Source: an uncultured Methanobrevibacter sp.
Lineage (GTDB): Archaea; Methanobacteriota; Methanobacteria; Methanobacteriales; Methanobacteriaceae
Length of the DNA stretch: 26,082 nucleotides
Direction: 5' to 3'
NCBI RefSeq assembly: GCF_900314695.1
Contig: NZ_OMWD01000009.1
Coordinates: forward strand, 73,516 to 99,597
Both the position numbers and the translations under genes were made by a program. Of this stretch, positions 23,421 to 26,082 are shown piece after piece. The notes beneath the pieces were generated by a model. It saw only the letters and a program-made list of their open reading frames with translations, searched no databases and was not told the origin of the DNA. Each line of letters begins with the position of its first letter. The first letter of the stretch is position 1.

Positions 23421-24041
23421 TTAGATTACTGCCTGAATTGCATCATACAATAAGTATAAGGCTCCAAAAATCACCAGTACAGCAAATATTTTAGGAATAT
23501 GCCTTGTTTTTGATATCAGCCTTTCCAAATTAATTTTTGAAATGAAGAGACTTAATATGAATAATGTTAAAGCAAAACCCATACAATAGATAATTATGTT
23601 TAAAACAGCATAGGTCGGACTGCTTGAACTTATAAGCAATGAGATTAATGAAATCAGATATCCACTATAGCATGGTGCCCATGCAACCGATGTCAAAATA
23701 CCCATAATATATGATGAAAACAGACCATCACCATTTATTTGAGGAATTGCTTTAAATCCCATCGAATAATCAAAAAACATCAAAATACCAATAATCAACA
23801 AAATAATTGAAGATATAATCCTTATCGGAACAATATACGAATATAGAATTGATGTGAAAAAACCTGTCAAAAATATTATAATAACAAAAATTGTCAACAA
23901 ACCGCCGACAAACGATATCAGGTCAAGCTTAGAGCGGGATTTCAGACTAACGCTTACAAAAATAGGCAATATCGGCAATATACATGGGGACAATATTGAT
24001 ATTACTCCCGAAGTAAAGGAAATTAGGGGAAGAACTTCCAT
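23421..24041 (-). CDS. ccdA: CcdA/DsbD-type transmembrane thiol-disulfide transporter
   Basis: A 206-residue membrane protein of about six helices. CcdA moves reducing equivalents from cytoplasmic thioredoxin across the membrane. The two redox cysteines, each next to prolines, are C20 in SPCILPILP and C124 in WAPCYSGYL, as expected for the family. The ATG directly follows the stop of the thioredoxin-like gene (TAGATG), and AAGGAGAT just upstream is a strong ribosome site, so the two genes are tightly coupled. The likely role is to keep the partner thioredoxin-like protein reduced on the outer face. Confidence 0.9.
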   Translation of the reverse strand: MEVLPLISFTSGVISILSPCILPILPIFVSVSLKSRSKLDLISFVGGLLTIFVIIIFLTGFFTSILYSYIVPIRIISSIILLIIGILMFFDYSMGFKAIPQINGDGLFSSYIMGILTSVAWAPCYSGYLISLISLLISSSSPTYAVLNIIIYCMGFALTLFILSLFISKINLERLISKTRHIPKIFAVLVIFGALYLLYDAIQAVI

Positions 24042-24464
24042 CTAAATCTCCTTAATCAAATTTAAAAATTCACCAGCGGAAACGTAACCTTCAATCCTTT
24101 GAACTTCATTTCCTTTGGAATCTAAGAATACACAAGTCGGAGTTCCCATAACTTTATATTTTGAAGCTATTTGTGGCTGTTTTGTAATATCAATGTCTAC
24201 AACAATGAAATCCTTTTCCAATTGCTTTTGAACATTCGCATTGGATAAAACATCCTTTTTCAACAAATCACAATAATAACAGCTATCCTGGTCAAAGATC
24301 AATAAGACAGTTTTATTTTGAACTCCTGCATCATTTAATGCTTGAGTGAAATTTGTTGTGCTGTTTAAACCATCTACAATTGGTGAATCAGCACTGAAAA
24401 CTGCAGATACTGATACAAATGCCATTAAAATCAAGATAGCTAAACCGATAGTTTTATAATTCAT
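24042..24464 (-). CDS. Secreted or membrane-anchored thioredoxin-fold protein
   Basis: A 140-residue protein counted from the ATG at 24464; an ATG at 24488 would add eight hydrophobic residues and is less likely. It opens with MNYK and a hydrophobic stretch ending near ADS (about residues 5-26), a signal peptide or anchor. The thioredoxin domain follows, with the redox pair C62-Y-Y-C65 and the cis-proline loop GTPTC (107-111). CYYC is unlike thioredoxin's CGPC and suggests a different potential. Paired with CcdA, it probably reduces disulfides of extracytoplasmic proteins or cofactors. Confidence 0.88.
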   Translation of the reverse strand: MNYKTIGLAILILMAFVSVSAVFSADSPIVDGLNSTTNFTQALNDAGVQNKTVLLIFDQDSCYYCDLLKKDVLSNANVQKQLEKDFIVVDIDITKQPQIASKYKVMGTPTCVFLDSKGNEVQRIEGYVSAGEFLNLIKEI

Positions 24465-24524
24465 GCAGATAATTATGAAAAAACTCATAAATTAATGTTT
24501 TTATGAATAATTGTTTACATTAGA

Positions 24525-24545
24525 ATCATATTTATATAATTTTAT
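24525..24545. promoter_or_regulatory. Shared A+T-rich bidirectional promoter
   Basis: CATATTTATATAAT (24528-24541) reads as a TATA box on both strands. On the plus strand a start about 25 bases on falls at the ATG at 24559 (leaderless oxidoreductase mRNA). On the minus strand it falls near 24510, about 45 bases before the thioredoxin-like ATG. Confidence 0.4.
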
Positions 24546-24558
24546 CTTAAATACTATC

Positions 24559-25605
24559 ATGAAAGATTTATTTGATTACTGTGAATTTGGAGATTTGAAG
24601 CTTAACAGCAGAATTGTCAGAACAGGTTTGTGGGAGTCTGAAAGAGAAAAATCAGGTAATTTGACTCCTGAAATATATAACCGATACGAAAATATTGCAG
24701 CCAGCGGTGTTGGATTGATAATTACCGAATTATACTCCCTATATCCGAGAGACGTTTTTTCAAAATATTCTAATACCGTTAACTATACTCAATTTGTACG
24801 TGAAGCGCGTGACCTGACAGATTTGGTGCACGTTTATGACGTTCCTATTTTTGCCCAATTGGGTTTTGTACAATTCAACAAGAAAACCGAGCAGAATATG
24901 AAAATTGATGACATATCAATAGAAGACATTAGAAAGATTCAAACAGACATGATTATCGCCGCCCAAAAATTCGATTATGCAGGATTTGACGGCATTCAAA
25001 TAGGTCTTGGGAACTACTATTTCCTGTCCAGATTCATAAATCCCAATTTCAATTCCCGTAGCGACAGATACGGAGGAAGTACATTAAGCCGTTTGAAAAT
25101 CGTTTTGGAAATAATTAAAGTGATTAAAGAGACTACAGAACTTCATATAAACTGTCGTTTAAATGCATTTGACGGAACAACAAATGGAATGACCTTGGAT
25201 GAGACAATTGTAGTTGCTAAAATTCTTGAAAAATATGGTGTTGATTCACTTCAGATAACACGTCCACGTTCACCGCAATTTTTCACACGGGAAAACAAGG
25301 AGAAAAATCCGTTGGTTGAAGCAAGTGAAAAAATAATCAAAAATGTTGATATTCCAGTTATTCTAGGTGGTGGAGCCACTACCCAAAAACAGATTAATGA
25401 TATTTTAAATTCAACTGATATTAACTACATTTCAATGCAAAGACCATTTGTGGCTGATCCTAGCTTTTTGGTTGAATGGCAAATTGAGGGTAATGGTGAG
25501 AGTAAATGCAAAACATGCAATAACTGTTACTGGAAAAAAACATCCACATGTTTTATTAACAGACCCGCAAAATGGGATGTGCAATCAGACATTTCATCCC
25601 ATTAA
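24559..25605 (+). CDS. Old Yellow Enzyme-type NADH:flavin oxidoreductase with C-terminal Fe-S cysteines
   Basis: A 348-residue TIM-barrel flavoprotein counted from the ATG at 24559; a longer frame from TTG at 24511 lacks support and begins before the TATA box. Family signatures are VGLIITE (51-57), GFDGIQI (142-148) and SRSDRYGGS (166-174), then LGGGATT (269-275) for FMN phosphate. C317, C320, C323 and C331 form a likely [4Fe-4S] set as in 2,4-dienoyl-CoA reductase and BaiH, but the C-terminal FAD/NAD(P)H domains of those enzymes are missing. The usual catalytic His-x-x-His/Asn reads G149-LG-N152, so the first residue is lost. The substrate is unknown. Confidence 0.85.
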   Translation: MKDLFDYCEFGDLKLNSRIVRTGLWESEREKSGNLTPEIYNRYENIAASGVGLIITELYSLYPRDVFSKYSNTVNYTQFVREARDLTDLVHVYDVPIFAQLGFVQFNKKTEQNMKIDDISIEDIRKIQTDMIIAAQKFDYAGFDGIQIGLGNYYFLSRFINPNFNSRSDRYGGSTLSRLKIVLEIIKVIKETTELHINCRLNAFDGTTNGMTLDETIVVAKILEKYGVDSLQITRPRSPQFFTRENKEKNPLVEASEKIIKNVDIPVILGGGATTQKQINDILNSTDINYISMQRPFVADPSFLVEWQIEGNGESKCKTCNNCYWKKTSTCFINRPAKWDVQSDISSH

Positions 25606-25931
25606 ACCATTTTTTCGATTTCCTTAAGATTTTCTTCAATGAATTGCTTATATTTTGGGTTTGCTAAGATCTTATATTGTTTTTTATTGGTCCTTTCATG
25701 TGCTTCTTTCATAATGAGTTGTAATTCATCAATATCACTATTCAAGACAGCATGCAATTTGTTCCTTTTGTTGTCATCCATGCGATTCAAAAAGGACTCT
25801 ATTTTAGATTCAAACTTGGAAACCAAATTAGTATTTTTTTTGGCCCATCTTTCTAGTAAAAATGAAGGAGTTAATGTGAAAAATTTTTCATACTGTCTAA
25901 CATCATCATAAGTAATTTTTTCTTCACTCAT
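25602..25931 (-). CDS. Conserved-looking small protein of unknown function
   Basis: A 109-residue, highly charged, helix-rich protein with no membrane segment, signal or recognised motif. The ATG is preceded by AGGTGA at a 4-base distance, the best match to an archaeal ribosome site in this part, so it is very probably translated. A TATA-like box lies at about 25962-25973. Its stop overlaps the end of the oxidoreductase gene by 4 bases in convergent orientation. The repeated Lys/Glu pattern could form a helical bundle or a binding adaptor. I do not recognise the family. Confidence 0.7.
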   Translation of the reverse strand: MSEEKITYDDVRQYEKFFTLTPSFLLERWAKKNTNLVSKFESKIESFLNRMDDNKRNKLHAVLNSDIDELQLIMKEAHERTNKKQYKILANPKYKQFIEENLKEIEKMV

Positions 25932-25975
25932 AATTTCACCTAAATATATTCTTTTTGATATGATAATATAAAAGC
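25932..25975 (-). promoter_or_regulatory. Promoter and ribosome site of the 109-residue protein
   Basis: Minus-strand TTTTATATTATC (25962-25973) as TATA box gives a start near 25943. AGGTGA at 25936-25941 is a near-perfect ribosome site. Beyond 25975 to the window end no gene is visible. Confidence 0.45.
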
Positions 25976-26082
25976 TTTCGCTTTTTTTGGTCTTGTTGAA
26001 ATCCTTTTTTAAATTTTTGTTGAAAGATCAATATTATAAACTAATGTTTTGAGTCTTGTTTCTTTATTTTGTAAACGTGTGC

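Noticed and set aside
24511..24558. TTG-initiated extension of the flavin oxidoreductase
   Set aside because: The extension begins before the TATA box, and the ATG at 24559 fits both family length and the predicted transcription start.
1..26082. tRNA, rRNA genes and CRISPR arrays
   Set aside because: No cloverleaf-like GC-rich segment, rRNA-like stretch or regularly spaced repeat was seen in reading the window; a covariance-model scan was not possible.

Overview
The window looks like a chromosomal segment of a methanogenic archaeon of the Methanobacteriales, most likely Methanobrevibacter or a close relative. The DNA is very A+T-rich. Many genes have a TATA-like box about 25 bp before a probable transcription start and either no leader or a GGTGA/GGAG-type ribosome site. 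The gene families (SurE, archaeal CcdA, a SAP-domain protein with a C-terminal PCNA-box-like tail, a two-module NRPS beside a MATE exporter) fit that group. This placement rests on gene content and remembered family knowledge, not on a database search.

Layout. (1) 1-245: the 3' end of an IS200/IS605-type tnpB and the right end of its element, with a 10-bp hairpin and a terminal TTCAA. (2) 310-2019: a TetR regulator directly abutting a radical-SAM gene, with a palindromic operator candidate at the promoter. (3) 3857-2043 (minus): a SAP-domain protein and SurE in one operon. (4) 13724-4170 (minus): the centrepiece, a giant NRPS (C, an extra C-lobe, A, PCP, C, A, PCP, thioester reductase), followed 9 bp later by a MATE transporter fused to an RsbW/GHKL-like domain, then a hairpin plus T-run terminator. 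(5) 14002-15390: a divergent MFS drug exporter. (6) 16287-15451: a pyridoxal/pyridoxamine kinase with its own terminator. (7) 17878-16454 (minus): an alpha/beta hydrolase and a TetR regulator, divergent from a CPC-type heavy-metal P-type ATPase (18174-20039). Two 18-bp inverted repeats sharing one pattern lie between the divergent genes. (8) 20176-21631: a cysteine-synthase-like enzyme and a GNAT protein. (9) 22414-21635: a TcmP/LCM-type methyltransferase with a 16-bp palindrome at its promoter. (10) 23368-22778: a second TetR, clearly paralogous to the one in (7). (11) 24464-23421: a secreted or membrane-anchored thioredoxin-like protein and CcdA. (12) 24559-25605: an Old Yellow Enzyme-type protein with an Fe-S cysteine set. 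(13) 25931-25602: a small unknown protein.

How the parts fit. The NRPS probably assembles a two-residue product that is released by NADPH reduction as an aldehyde or alcohol, and the co-transcribed MATE pump is the obvious exporter. The first adenylation domain lacks the aspartate that normally holds the substrate amino group, so its first building block may not be an ordinary alpha-amino acid. A degenerate half condensation domain in front of it looks like the scar of an internal deletion. In the 17-23.4 kb block, two TetR paralogues and repeated TATACC/GGTATA half-sites at three promoters suggest a small local regulon for metal export, hydrolase and methyltransferase genes. No tRNA, rRNA or CRISPR array was seen, and no phosphopantetheinyl transferase gene is in the window.
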